Source: Parvibaculum sp964560165 (GTDB taxonomy: Bacteria > Pseudomonadota > Alphaproteobacteria > Parvibaculales > Parvibaculaceae). From it: a stretch of 9,137 bases of DNA. Of this stretch, positions 1 through 6,134 are shown in pieces; the stretch's first letter is position 1; each line of letters starts with the position of its first letter. The stretch lies in contig CAZLLB010000128.1 in NCBI GenBank assembly GCA_964560165.1, positions 1 to 9,137 of the forward strand, in the 5' to 3' direction. The notes below the pieces were generated by a model. It worked only from the letters and a program-made list of their open reading frames with translations. It did not search any database and had not been told where the DNA came from. The translations under genes were made by a program, and so were the position numbers.

Positions 1-1
1 G

Positions 2-172
2 GTGTATGTGCCCGAGGAATGGGGCGGCAAACTTCAGGCTAAGGAAGACATGGAAGAGACGATGCTCGACTTCTGCGAGCATTCGGCGGAGAACTCGCGG
101 CTCTCCTGCCAGATCAAGATTTCGCCGGCGCTGGAGGGCATTCGCGTGACGATGCCGGAGAGCCAGCACTAA
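2..172 (+). CDS. [2Fe-2S] ferredoxin, adrenodoxin/putidaredoxin type (3' part only)
   Basis: This is the last 56 codons of a gene that begins before the window; the frame is open from base 2 to the TAA at 170-172. The visible peptide contains a stretch reading SRLSCQIKISPALEGIRV. It matches the C-terminal part of vertebrate-type (adrenodoxin-like) ferredoxins, where the fourth cluster cysteine sits in an RLSCQ context and is followed by a hydrophobic strand with L-G-hydrophobic-hydrophobic-V. A second cysteine (DFCEHS) lies upstream and is probably not a cluster ligand. The first three cluster cysteines (C-x5-C-x2-C) would be outside the window. Family members carry single electrons from an NAD(P)H-dependent reductase to cytochrome P450s or to Fe-S cluster assembly. 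Which of these applies cannot be told without the upstream neighbours. The gene converges on the DUF899 gene with a 25-base gap. Confidence 0.85.
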   Translation: MYVPEEWGGKLQAKEDMEETMLDFCEHSAENSRLSCQIKISPALEGIRVTMPESQH

Positions 173-181
173 AAGCGACGG

Positions 182-195
182 GTCCGGCGACGGAC
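182..195. terminator. Short GNRA-capped hairpin between convergent genes (weak terminator candidate)
   Basis: GTCCG (182-186), loop GCGA (187-190) and CGGAC (191-195) form a perfect 5-bp GC-rich stem with a GNRA tetraloop, in the 25-base gap between two convergent stop codons. There is no T-tract on either side, so it is not a classical intrinsic terminator. It may only help stop or stabilise the two 3' ends. Confidence 0.3.
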
Positions 196-197
196 TT

Positions 198-893
198 CTA
201 GATGCCGCTCGCGTCCTGACGGCCGAGCGGCGTCATGTCGAGGAAGTTCGCGGTGGCGACCAGCGGCTCGACACCGCGCGCAAAAGCCGAATAGGTATGG
301 AAGACCGCATCGCCATCACGCAGGAAAACGCTGACGCCGGGCGTTTCGCCATGTGTCGGAATGGGCGTGCCTCGCGCCGCATATTCCTCCGCCGTGCGGT
401 AATTATATTCAACTGGCGTGATGTCGGCGTCCATCGATACGTGGAAATCGTAATTGAAATCGCTGCCGAAGGCCGAGGCCCAGGGCGAGGTCCAGCCGCG
501 CTCGCGCTTACAGGCTTCGAGCTTGGGCAAAGGCGCGCGGGAGATCAACGTGTAGGTAATATCCTTGTCGTGGAAGAAATGCAGCGGCGGGCGATTGTCT
601 TCAAAATGCGTGCAGCTCGGGCAGCCCTTCTCCCATGCGGGATCGAACATGAAGTGATAGGCCAGAAGCTGGCGGCGGCCTTCGAAAAGATCGAGAAGCG
701 ATTTTGGGCCAGACGGCGTTTCGAATGTATATGTCTTCTCTATACGAACCATTGGCAAGGCGCGGCGCGCGGCGGTGAGCGCATCGCGGGCACGGGTGAG
801 GTCTTTTTCTTTTGCCAGAAGCGCCGTGCGGGCCGCGAGCCATTTTTCCTGAGATACGATTTTCGGCGGAAACGGGATTTTTGCACGCTCCAT
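198..893 (-). CDS. DUF899 family thioredoxin-like protein
   Basis: This 231-residue protein is full length for the DUF899 family, which has a thioredoxin-like fold and no firmly established reaction. Visible hallmarks are a GCPSC motif (Cys91, Cys94) in the position of a thioredoxin CxxC active site after a hydrophobic strand (LLAYHFMF), the block GWTSPWASAFGSDFNYDF (133-150), and the C-terminal HTYSAFARG block (199-207) ending in LDMTPLGR. The N-terminal 45 residues are a charged helical region. No signal peptide is seen, so it is probably cytoplasmic. The start ATG at 891-893 has a good ribosome site (GAGGAGA) just upstream. It is the last gene of the five-gene minus-strand operon, 13 bases after the serine hydrolase stop. 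With a GST in the same operon, a thiol-disulfide or peroxide-related role is a reasonable inference, but the substrate is unknown. Confidence 0.9.
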   Translation of the reverse strand: MERAKIPFPPKIVSQEKWLAARTALLAKEKDLTRARDALTAARRALPMVRIEKTYTFETPSGPKSLLDLFEGRRQLLAYHFMFDPAWEKGCPSCTHFEDNRPPLHFFHDKDITYTLISRAPLPKLEACKRERGWTSPWASAFGSDFNYDFHVSMDADITPVEYNYRTAEEYAARGTPIPTHGETPGVSVFLRDGDAVFHTYSAFARGVEPLVATANFLDMTPLGRQDASGI

Positions 894-906
894 GATCGTC
901 TCCTCG

Positions 907-2076
907 TCAGTGGTTGAGGGCCTGATGAGCCAGGGTGATGAAATCTTCCGCGAGCGCCGCGTCGTCGGGGCCGGTCATCATGCGCTGGGTGAGATAGAGC
1001 GCCGTCATGCCTGCGCGCGGATCGTTGCGCCATGCGGTGCCGAAGCCGCCATCCCAACCGTAAGTGCCGATGGAGGGACCGGAACCGTCGCGGTGCGTGA
1101 GGATGGAGACGCCGAAGCCCCAGCCGTTTGTGTCCCAAAAGCCGGGCGCGAAGGGCGACGCGGCTTTGAGAGCGGGCGTCAGGTGATCGCTTGTCATCTG
1201 ATCGAGCGAGGCGCGTGAGAGAATGGGCGCGCCGCCGTTCAGCATCATGCGGGCAAAGGCGAGGTAGTCGTCGGCGGTGGAGAAGAGGCCGCTGCCGCCG
1301 CCGGGATTTTCGGCGTGACGACCGGCGGGCGAGATTTTCAGCGCACCTTCTGCATCACGCTCATATGCGGTGGCGAGGCGGGAGCGTTTTGCGGGCGACA
1401 CGGAGAAGGCGGTGTCGGACATGCCGAGCGGCGCGAATATTCTTTCCGCGAGAAACCTGTCGAACGACATGCCCGAAGCGCGGGCGATGAGCACGGCGAG
1501 AATGTCGGAGCCGGTGTGATACATCCAGCGCGTGCCGGGCTGCTGCATCAAGGGGAGACGCGCGAAATTGGCGATCCACTCATCGGGCGAAAGTGGTGAC
1601 GGATTGGGGCCGGGCATCAGGCCCGCATCAGCGACGAGCTTCTGGATCGGATAGGTGCCGGGCGGCGTCATGGTGAGGCCGAAGCCCTGTGTGAAGGTCA
1701 GAAGATCGCGCAGAGTGATGGCGCGGTTTAAGGGCACGGTGTCGGCGGGATCGCTATCGAGAGTGCGCAGGACTTTCTGATGGGCGAGTTCGGGAAGGAA
1801 GCGCGTGACCGGCTCGTCGAGAGAGAGCTTGCCTTCTTCGACGAGGATCATGGCGGCTGTGGCGGTGATCGGTTTGGTCAGCGAGGCGATGCGGAAGATC
1901 GTGTCGCGCCGCATCGGTGTGCGCGTGGCAAGATCGGCAAAGCCAAGCGTCTCAACATGCACATCAGGCCCACACGCGGCGAGAGCGACGATACCCGGCA
2001 CCTCGCCCCGCGTGACGGCCGCGCTCAACATCTCGTGGATGCGGGCGATGCCGGATGCTGAAAAACCACGCGTCAC
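907..2076 (-). CDS. Serine hydrolase, class C beta-lactamase / penicillin-binding-protein fold
   Basis: The 389-residue protein belongs to the beta-lactamase family (Pfam Beta-lactamase, EstB/class C-like). The nucleophile motif SxxK is SLTK (Ser65, Lys68) in the context FRIASLTKPITA. The second motif is Tyr186 in WMYHTGSDILAVLI, which stands where the YxN/YxS tyrosine does. The third (KTG-equivalent) region is GTYGWDGGFGT (337-347), the form typical of esterase-like members rather than true AmpC. It lacks a signal peptide, which argues against a periplasmic beta-lactamase and for a cytoplasmic esterase, amidase or D-peptidase-like enzyme with unknown substrate. The start is a GTG at 2074-2076 that overlaps the TGA stop of the YceI gene as GTGA. 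There is no clear Shine-Dalgarno, so translation is probably coupled to the gene before it. A downstream ATG (codon 16) is less likely. Confidence 0.88.
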   Translation of the reverse strand: MTRGFSASGIARIHEMLSAAVTRGEVPGIVALAACGPDVHVETLGFADLATRTPMRRDTIFRIASLTKPITATAAMILVEEGKLSLDEPVTRFLPELAHQKVLRTLDSDPADTVPLNRAITLRDLLTFTQGFGLTMTPPGTYPIQKLVADAGLMPGPNPSPLSPDEWIANFARLPLMQQPGTRWMYHTGSDILAVLIARASGMSFDRFLAERIFAPLGMSDTAFSVSPAKRSRLATAYERDAEGALKISPAGRHAENPGGGSGLFSTADDYLAFARMMLNGGAPILSRASLDQMTSDHLTPALKAASPFAPGFWDTNGWGFGVSILTHRDGSGPSIGTYGWDGGFGTAWRNDPRAGMTALYLTQRMMTGPDDAALAEDFITLAHQALNH

Positions 2077-2747
2077 GGGTGCGCCGGAGCGGGCGCGGCG
2101 TTTGCCAGCGGCGGGCCGGTGAATTCGGATTCGAGCGCGACCTGTATTTCGTCGCCGACGCCCATCTTGGTACCCGGCGCGGGGATGCCATAGGCGATGC
2201 CGAAATCGGAGCGCTTCAATGTGCCTTCGGCCGAGAAGCCGATGCGGCCATTGGGATCATAGGGATGGCCCGCATAGCCGCCGTTGAAGGTGGCGGCGAG
2301 CGTCAGCGGCTTGGTGACGCCGTGCAGCGTGAAATCGCCGGTGACGTTGGCGGTGTTGGGGCCGGTGAGTTCGATTTTGGTCGAGCGGAATGTGATCGTC
2401 GGATATTTGCCCGTGTCGAGCCATTGCGGCCCGCGCAGATCGGTGAGGAAGCCTGCGGGCGGCGACGGCACTTCGAGCGAATTCGGATCAACCGTGCCTT
2501 CGAAGACGGAGGCGGCGGGATTTTTCGGATCGAATTTCAACGTCGCGTCCAATGAGGTGAAGCGCGCCGTGTAGATCGAGAAGCCCAAATGATCGACGCG
2601 GAAGGTGAGGCTCGCATGGTGCTTGTCGAGCGTGTAATCGCCTGCGGGCGCGTCGGTGGCGACGGGCGCGGCTTGCGCTTTCTCGTCGCTTTGCTGGTCG
2701 CAAGCTGCGAGCGCGAAAAGCGCCAGGGCGGCCATGAGATATTTCAT
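2073..2747 (-). CDS. YceI-like domain lipoprotein
   Basis: The 224-residue protein begins with a short lipoprotein signal peptide, MKYLMAALALFALAAC, with lipobox LAAC (13-16) and lipidated Cys16. Residue +2 is Asp, which in E. coli retains lipoproteins in the inner membrane; whether this rule holds here is unknown. A low-complexity linker to about residue 36 leads into a YceI domain with its usual blocks: GDYTLDKHHASLTFRVDHLGFS (36-57), GDFTLHGVTKPLTL (137-150) and LKRSDFGIAYGIP (177-189). YceI proteins are beta-barrel lipocalin-like folds that bind polyisoprenoid or other long hydrophobic molecules. A binding or transport role at the membrane is therefore likely, but the ligand is not known. 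The ribosome site AAGGAAG lies 6 bases before the ATG. The gene starts 28 bases after the GST stop and overlaps the next gene by 4 bases. A proline/alanine-rich tail (211-224) is dispensable-looking. Confidence 0.92.
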   Translation of the reverse strand: MKYLMAALALFALAACDQQSDEKAQAAPVATDAPAGDYTLDKHHASLTFRVDHLGFSIYTARFTSLDATLKFDPKNPAASVFEGTVDPNSLEVPSPPAGFLTDLRGPQWLDTGKYPTITFRSTKIELTGPNTANVTGDFTLHGVTKPLTLAATFNGGYAGHPYDPNGRIGFSAEGTLKRSDFGIAYGIPAPGTKMGVGDEIQVALESEFTGPPLANAAPAPAHP

Positions 2748-2775
2748 CTGGTTCTTCCTTTTGGTCAGTGACGGC

Positions 2776-3423
2776 TCAGCCCGGATAAAGCGCGAAGTAG
2801 GGTTCGGCTTCTTTCAAGGTGCGGGCATATGAGGGGCGAGTTTTCAGGCGGTCGAGATAGCGCGCCGCATGAGGATGGGCGGCGGCGAGCGGTATCAGCT
2901 TGTCGGCATAAAAGAGCGCGGGCGCGGCGGCGCAATCGGCGAGCGTGAAGGTTTCGCCGACAGCCCAGACGCGGTGCGCCATGTCGTGCTCTATGACGTC
3001 GAGGGCGGTGAGCAACATGGCGCGGGCTTCGGCGACGCCGTGGGGGTCTTTCGCGCCTTCGGGGCGCAGGATGTCGAAGATGTGTTTTTGCGAGGGATGC
3101 TGGACATAAAGATCGTAGAAGCGATCGGTGAGGCGTACCTGAAGCGCGAGATCGGGATCGGCCGGAATGAAGCGGGTCGCGCCGGGATAATGGTCTTGCA
3201 GATATTCGATGATGATCGAGGATTCGGGCAGCGTCACGTTTCGCGCGTCATCGTGCAACACGGGCATACGCGCGATGGGCCAGAGCGCCTTGCAGGCCGC
3301 CGCGCCTTCGGGGCTCATCAGATCGACCATAGCCTGCTTGAAGGGCGTGTCGTTTTCGTAAAATGCGATCAGAGCTTTGTGACAGAAGGACGAGAGCGGA
3401 TGGGCATGGAGCGTGAGTGACAT
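2776..3423 (-). CDS. Glutathione S-transferase family protein
   Basis: The 215-residue protein has a two-domain GST architecture. The N-terminal thioredoxin-like domain (about 1-83) contains HPLSSFCHK (8-16), whose Ser11/Ser12/Cys14 are the candidate glutathione-activating residues. It also has the cis-proline in RMPVL (Pro54) and the glutathione-contacting ES pair (Glu67-Ser68). The C-terminal helical domain (about 90-215) has the N-capping box and hydrophobic staple TLADCAAAPAL (160-170). The enzyme is expected to be cytosolic and dimeric and to conjugate glutathione to electrophiles or to reduce disulfides; the subclass is uncertain. Translation starts at 3423. The ribosome site GAGGAG (3432-3437) overlaps the TGA stop of the preceding SRPBCC gene (TGAGGAG), which suggests coupled translation. 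It is the second gene of the operon, and its product is the most informative hint that the operon deals with reactive compounds. Confidence 0.92.
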   Translation of the reverse strand: MSLTLHAHPLSSFCHKALIAFYENDTPFKQAMVDLMSPEGAAACKALWPIARMPVLHDDARNVTLPESSIIIEYLQDHYPGATRFIPADPDLALQVRLTDRFYDLYVQHPSQKHIFDILRPEGAKDPHGVAEARAMLLTALDVIEHDMAHRVWAVGETFTLADCAAAPALFYADKLIPLAAAHPHAARYLDRLKTRPSYARTLKEAEPYFALYPG

Positions 3424-3435
3424 TGGCGGTGCTCC

Positions 3436-3906
3436 TCAGACGGCCTGGCTTTGGCGGGCGAGATGAGCTTCGAGATTGTCGAGAAGATCGCGCGTGCCTC
3501 TTTCGCGTGACCCCGCGTCGTCGTAACCGTCGAGAAAAACGCCCTGCTCGGTATAGATGAGCCGCGTGCCGCCATCTTCGGGTTTCAATTCGACGGTCGC
3601 AAGCGAGACGGAAATGCGCGTCTTGTCGAGATGCATATCGTAGGTCGAGACGATGCGCTCATTGGGCACGATGTCCTGAAAGCGCGCCGCGTAATAATGG
3701 ACCGGGCCGCCCGCGGGGCCGCCGCTGACGCTCTCGACGCCGCCGATGCGGAAGTCGATCTGGTGGTTTGATTTCTGCCAATCGTCGGGGCCGCCGAACC
3801 AGCGGGCTTTTTCAGGCGTCGCCCAGGCGGCGAAGACGCGGGCGGGTGCGGCGGCATAGACACGCTCGATGACAAAGGTGGAATGGACGGCGGAACGAGG
3901 GCTCAT
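3436..3906 (-). CDS. SRPBCC (AHSA1/START-like) family protein
   Basis: The 156-residue protein has the AHSA1-type SRPBCC pattern. An N-terminal strand (FVIERVYAAAPARVFAAW, 11-28) leads to the W-x-x-P-E ... W-F motif (Trp28, Pro31-Glu32, Trp36-Phe37). A mid-domain strand region follows (YYAARFQDIVPNERIVSTYDM), then the long C-terminal helix with aromatic/acidic lead-in (DGYDDAGSRERGTRDLLDNLEAHL). The fold makes a deep hydrophobic ligand cavity; the ligand and any catalysis are unknown. It is the first gene of a five-gene minus-strand operon and divergent from the HxlR regulator. The start ATG has a strong ribosome site (AAGGAGA, 7 bases upstream). The glycine-rich insert SGGPAGGP (61-68) is a small family-variable loop. 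Confidence 0.9.
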   Translation of the reverse strand: MSPRSAVHSTFVIERVYAAAPARVFAAWATPEKARWFGGPDDWQKSNHQIDFRIGGVESVSGGPAGGPVHYYAARFQDIVPNERIVSTYDMHLDKTRISVSLATVELKPEDGGTRLIYTEQGVFLDGYDDAGSRERGTRDLLDNLEAHLARQSQAV

Positions 3907-3951
3907 GTTTGATCTCCTTCTATGTGTCGGAAGGGGCTGAGCGGCGATTTG

Positions 3952-3967
3952 TTAAGCATGTGCTTAA
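3952..3967. promoter_or_regulatory. Perfect inverted repeat over the predicted operon start site (candidate operator)
   Basis: TTAAGCA-TG-TGCTTAA is a perfect dyad with 7-base arms and a 2-base centre. It begins at the edge of the predicted -10 element and covers the predicted transcription start of the minus-strand operon, a standard position for repression. No second copy was noticed in the window. The binding protein is unknown; HxlR encoded next door is the obvious candidate. Confidence 0.5.
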
Positions 3968-3994
3968 GTATTTCCGTGCAGGCCGAATTGTCAA
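3967..3994 (-). promoter_or_regulatory. Predicted sigma-70 promoter of the SRPBCC-GST-YceI-hydrolase-DUF899 operon
   Basis: On the minus strand a perfect -35 hexamer TTGACA (3994-3989) is followed after 16 bases by AATACT (3972-3967), which matches four of the six -10 consensus positions. Transcription would start near 3960, giving a leader of about 55 bases before the AAGGAGA ribosome site and the ATG at 3906. Confidence 0.5.
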
Positions 3995-4048
3995 CGGGGG
4001 CTCTTTCTCTTTCAGATTGGCCCGTGCGGGTCAGTATCTGGTATCATC

Positions 4049-4098
4049 TTGCAACCAGTTGTATTCTAAAATCTGATGGTTCGGATTTGCAACCGGTT
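4049..4098. promoter_or_regulatory. Pair of 12-base direct repeats before hxlR-type gene (candidate autoregulatory operator/promoter)
   Basis: TTGCAACCAGTT (4049-4060) and TTGCAACCGGTT (4087-4098) differ at one base and start 38 bases apart. Each contains an AACC/GGTT-type inverted core (CAAC-CA-GTTG and AACCGGTT). The first copy overlaps a possible -35 (TTGCAA, 4049-4054) with a possible -10 TCTGAT at 4072-4077 (17-base spacer, four of six matches). The second copy would then lie just after the start of transcription. CTGGT (4038-4042) and ACCAG (4054-4058) add a further short inverted pair. The arrangement fits self-regulation of the HxlR gene, but binding is inferred. Confidence 0.45.
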
Positions 4099-4117
4099 TT
4101 TGAGCTGTGGAGCGGCG

Positions 4118-4627
4118 ATGAAGAGCGAGGCGAAAGATGAGCAGCGGTCGGGCTGTCCGATCAACCTGACGCTGGAAGTGTTGGGCGACAAATGGAGCCT
4201 GCTGATCCTTCGCGACATGATTTTTGGCGGGAAGCGACATTTCCGCGAGTTGCTGCGCTCGGAAGAAGGCATTTCGTCGAACATCCTGGCCGACCGGCTG
4301 AAGATGCTGATGGATAAAGGAATGCTCACCAAGGCGGCTGATCCCAGCCACAAGCAGAAGGCGATTTACAGCCTGACCGACAAGGCGATCGCGCTGGTGC
4401 CGGTGTTTGCGCATATAGGGGCCTGGGGGCGGCGCTATCTTGCCGTGAGCGAGGAACTGAGCATCCGGGCGCAGGTGCTGGAAGAAGGCGGGCCTGCCAT
4501 GTGGGCGCAATTCATGGATGAGTTGCGCGAGGCGCATCTCGGCATACCGGCACCCAAGCGGGGAGCGACGGTCGCCGAGATGCTACAGGCGGCCTATGAG
4601 GGGGTGGTGGCGCGCCTGCGGGGGTAA
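4118..4627 (+). CDS. HxlR (DUF24) family winged-helix transcriptional regulator
   Basis: The 169-residue protein begins with the HxlR signature: a single cysteine in GCPINLTLEVLGDKWSLLILRDM (Cys13; G-D-K-W at 23-26), then FGGKRHFRELLRSEEGISSNILADRLKMLMDKGML (36-70), which is the winged helix-turn-helix. YSLTDKAIALVPVF and the dimer helix around W103 follow. In B. subtilis HypR and YodB a conserved N-terminal cysteine senses disulfide stress, hypochlorite or quinones; Cys13 is in that place. The chosen ATG (4118) has GGAG five bases upstream and gives the family's normal N-terminus. An in-frame ATG at 4076 would add 14 residues and has no ribosome site. The extra C-terminal segment (about 115-169) is longer than in minimal members. 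It is divergent from the GST-containing operon, which it most likely controls together with itself. Its stop lies 5 bases from that of the convergent nitrilase gene. Confidence 0.93.
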   Translation: MKSEAKDEQRSGCPINLTLEVLGDKWSLLILRDMIFGGKRHFRELLRSEEGISSNILADRLKMLMDKGMLTKAADPSHKQKAIYSLTDKAIALVPVFAHIGAWGRRYLAVSEELSIRAQVLEEGGPAMWAQFMDELREAHLGIPAPKRGATVAEMLQAAYEGVVARLRG

Positions 4628-4632
4628 CGCTG

Positions 4633-5607
4633 TCAGGCCGCGTGGAGGCCGGTCTTATCCTCGGCCATGGCGGGTTCCGCCCCGCGCTCATGGAGGTGAG
4701 CGGCGGGCGTGCGATCAATCAGTAGGCTGAGCAATTCGGGACGGCTGTAATGGCCGCGTGAATCCATCTTGCGCTTGCGCTCATGGATCAGGGTGAAATC
4801 GAGATCGGCGATCACTTCGCCTTCGCCCGAGCGCAGAGGCTCGCCCAGATATTCTCCCGATGGCGTGACGATGGCGGTGAAGCAACCGCTGGAAATGGGG
4901 CCGATGGGGCCGCCTGTATCCGCCATTATGCGGGCCTGCTGATCGGCATCGAGCCAGGCGGTGGCATTGACGACGAAACAGGCGGACTCCAATGCGTGCT
5001 GGCGGATGCTGACCGACATTTGCTCGGAGAAGAGATCGCCAGCGAAGGAGCCGGGATACATGGCGGAATGGATCTCTTCGCCATCGGCCATCAGCGCGTA
5101 GCGGGCGAGCGGGTTGTAATGTTCCCAGCAGGCAAGCTGGCCGATGCGCCCCACCGCGCTATCGACGGCGCGCAGGCCCGAGCCATCGCCCTGCCCCCAG
5201 ATCATGCGCTCGTGATAGGTGGGCAAAATCTTGCGTCGGCGCTGGATCAGCGCGCCATCGGCATCGAAGAGCAACTGGGTATTGTAGAGCGTTGCGCCGT
5301 CGCGCTCGTTGACGCCGATGGAGACGACCATGCCCGCCTGCCTGCACGCATCGCCGATGGCGAGCGTGGTGGCGGACGGCACGGTGACGGATTGCTCAAG
5401 CAGGCGCAGATGCTCGGCGCCCATCGCGTAGGGTGCCTGAAGCAGAGCAAAATAGGGGTAATACGGAATAATCGTTTCGGGGAAGGTGGCGAACTGTACG
5501 CCCTTGCGGCCAAGCTCGAGGATTTTCTGCACCACCTTTTCCACCGTGCCTTCGCGGCTATAGAGCACGGGGCTTATCTGGACGGCGGCGGCTTTGATGA
5601 CAGTCAT
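4633..5607 (-). CDS. Nitrilase (carbon-nitrogen hydrolase superfamily, branch 1)
   Basis: The 324-residue enzyme belongs to the true nitrilase branch, which hydrolyses R-CN to the carboxylic acid and ammonia through a cysteine thioester. The catalytic Glu-Lys-Cys triad is complete: Glu44 in FPETIIPYYPYF, Lys126 in RRRKILPTYHERMIWGQGDG, and Cys160 in QLACWEHYNPLARYALM. The second conserved glutamate is Glu133. The triad spacings (82 and 34 residues) equal those I recall for Synechocystis Nit6803 (Glu53, Lys135, Cys169). The substrate cannot be read from sequence; aliphatic, aryl or arylaceto-nitriles are all possible, and cyanide-degrading relatives exist. The protein should be cytoplasmic and oligomeric. 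The start at 5607 has AGGA upstream at 7 bases. It lies 63 bases downstream of the MarR gene on the same strand and has its own copy of the MarR-type box before it, so substrate- or product-responsive control by that regulator is likely. The usual Nit1C-type partners (radical SAM, acetyltransferase, AIR synthase-like) are absent here. Confidence 0.94.
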   Translation of the reverse strand: MTVIKAAAVQISPVLYSREGTVEKVVQKILELGRKGVQFATFPETIIPYYPYFALLQAPYAMGAEHLRLLEQSVTVPSATTLAIGDACRQAGMVVSIGVNERDGATLYNTQLLFDADGALIQRRRKILPTYHERMIWGQGDGSGLRAVDSAVGRIGQLACWEHYNPLARYALMADGEEIHSAMYPGSFAGDLFSEQMSVSIRQHALESACFVVNATAWLDADQQARIMADTGGPIGPISSGCFTAIVTPSGEYLGEPLRSGEGEVIADLDFTLIHERKRKMDSRGHYSRPELLSLLIDRTPAAHLHERGAEPAMAEDKTGLHAA

Positions 5608-5623
5608 TTGCGTGTTCCTATTA

Positions 5624-5640
5624 TTGTATATGCAACATAT
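5624..5640. promoter_or_regulatory. MarR-type palindromic box upstream of the nitrilase gene
   Basis: TTGTATATGCAACATAT lies 16 bases before the nitrilase start codon. Its core TTGTATATGCAA is a near-palindrome (TTG...CAA arms). It matches 14 of 17 positions of the box in front of the MarR gene (6143-6159). On the minus strand the same stretch contains TACAAT (5628-5623), a good -10 element, so a bound regulator would block RNA polymerase. No convincing -35 was found. Confidence 0.6.
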
Positions 5641-5670
5641 GAGATGAGAAGCGACTTTCTGGAATGAGGT

Positions 5671-6108
5671 TCAGGCGGCTTGCGGAGGAAGCTCGTCGGC
5701 GATGTGCATGACGGCGGCGACGCCCGTCTTGCCGAGAACGAGCCGCGCCTCGACTTGCGCCGCGCGCCAGGCGGGCGCTGCCTTGTGCAGCAGATCCTTG
5801 CCAGCTTTGGTCAGCACGAGCGGCCTGCCGCGCCCGGTTGCGGGATCGCGGATTTCCTCCACCCAGCCTTGCGAGAGAATGAGTTGAAGATTGCGCGTGA
5901 GCGTCGATCGATCCTGATGATTTTGGCGGCCGATTTCAGCGCGGCTGGCGGGCCCGAGCCGCGATATGACGACGAGAAGCGTGAACTGGGGCGAATTGAT
6001 GCCGAAAGGCCGGAGCGCCTGATCATAGATGGCGGTGAGGACGCGGGCGATGCGGCGCGTCCGCGTGAGAAGGCAGTTGCCGCTTATCTCTGCGATCACA
6101 TCGGCCAT
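5671..6108 (-). CDS. MarR family winged-helix transcriptional regulator
   Basis: The 145-residue protein has the full MarR layout. An N-terminal dimer helix reads NCLLTRTRRIARVLTAIYDQAL (11-32), then FGINSPQFTLLVVISR (35-50). The recognition helix region is AEIGRQNHQDRSTLTRNLQLI (58-78), and the wing is EEIRDPATGRGRPLVLT (84-100) with basic tips. A C-terminal dimer helix follows. Cys12 in NCLLTR is a common feature of this subgroup and falls near the sensing cysteine of OhrR-type regulators, but thiol sensing is only a possibility. The ATG at 6106-6108 has AAGGGAGA about 7 bases upstream. It lies upstream of, and on the same strand as, the nitrilase gene, with a shared operator-like box before both. 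It is most likely an autorepressor and nitrilase repressor relieved by a small aromatic or nitrile-related ligand. Confidence 0.93.
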   Translation of the reverse strand: MADVIAEISGNCLLTRTRRIARVLTAIYDQALRPFGINSPQFTLLVVISRLGPASRAEIGRQNHQDRSTLTRNLQLILSQGWVEEIRDPATGRGRPLVLTKAGKDLLHKAAPAWRAAQVEARLVLGKTGVAAVMHIADELPPQAA

Positions 6109-6134
6109 GAGGCGTCTCCCTTCGAGTTACCCGG

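Noticed and set aside
726..733. TGTATATG, resembling the core of the MarR-type box
   Set aside because: It lies inside the DUF899 coding sequence, only the 8-base core matches, and it lacks the CAACAT part.
297..917. 206-codon plus-strand open frame opposite the DUF899 gene
   Set aside because: Arg/Ala-rich shadow of codon bias with no ribosome site; the opposite strand encodes a clear DUF899 protein.
907..2076. True class C beta-lactamase (antibiotic resistance gene)
   Set aside because: No signal peptide, no YxN or KTG motifs in their AmpC form, and an operon with GST and YceI genes; an esterase-like or peptidase-like family member fits better.
4031..4537. 168-codon minus-strand open frame opposite the HxlR gene
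   Set aside because: It crosses the divergent control region and the HxlR gene and has no family-like sequence.
4783..5667. 294-codon open frame on the plus strand opposite the nitrilase gene
   Set aside because: It mirrors the nitrilase codons in a GC-rich sequence and resembles no known family; the nitrilase on the other strand has a full catalytic triad and ribosome site.
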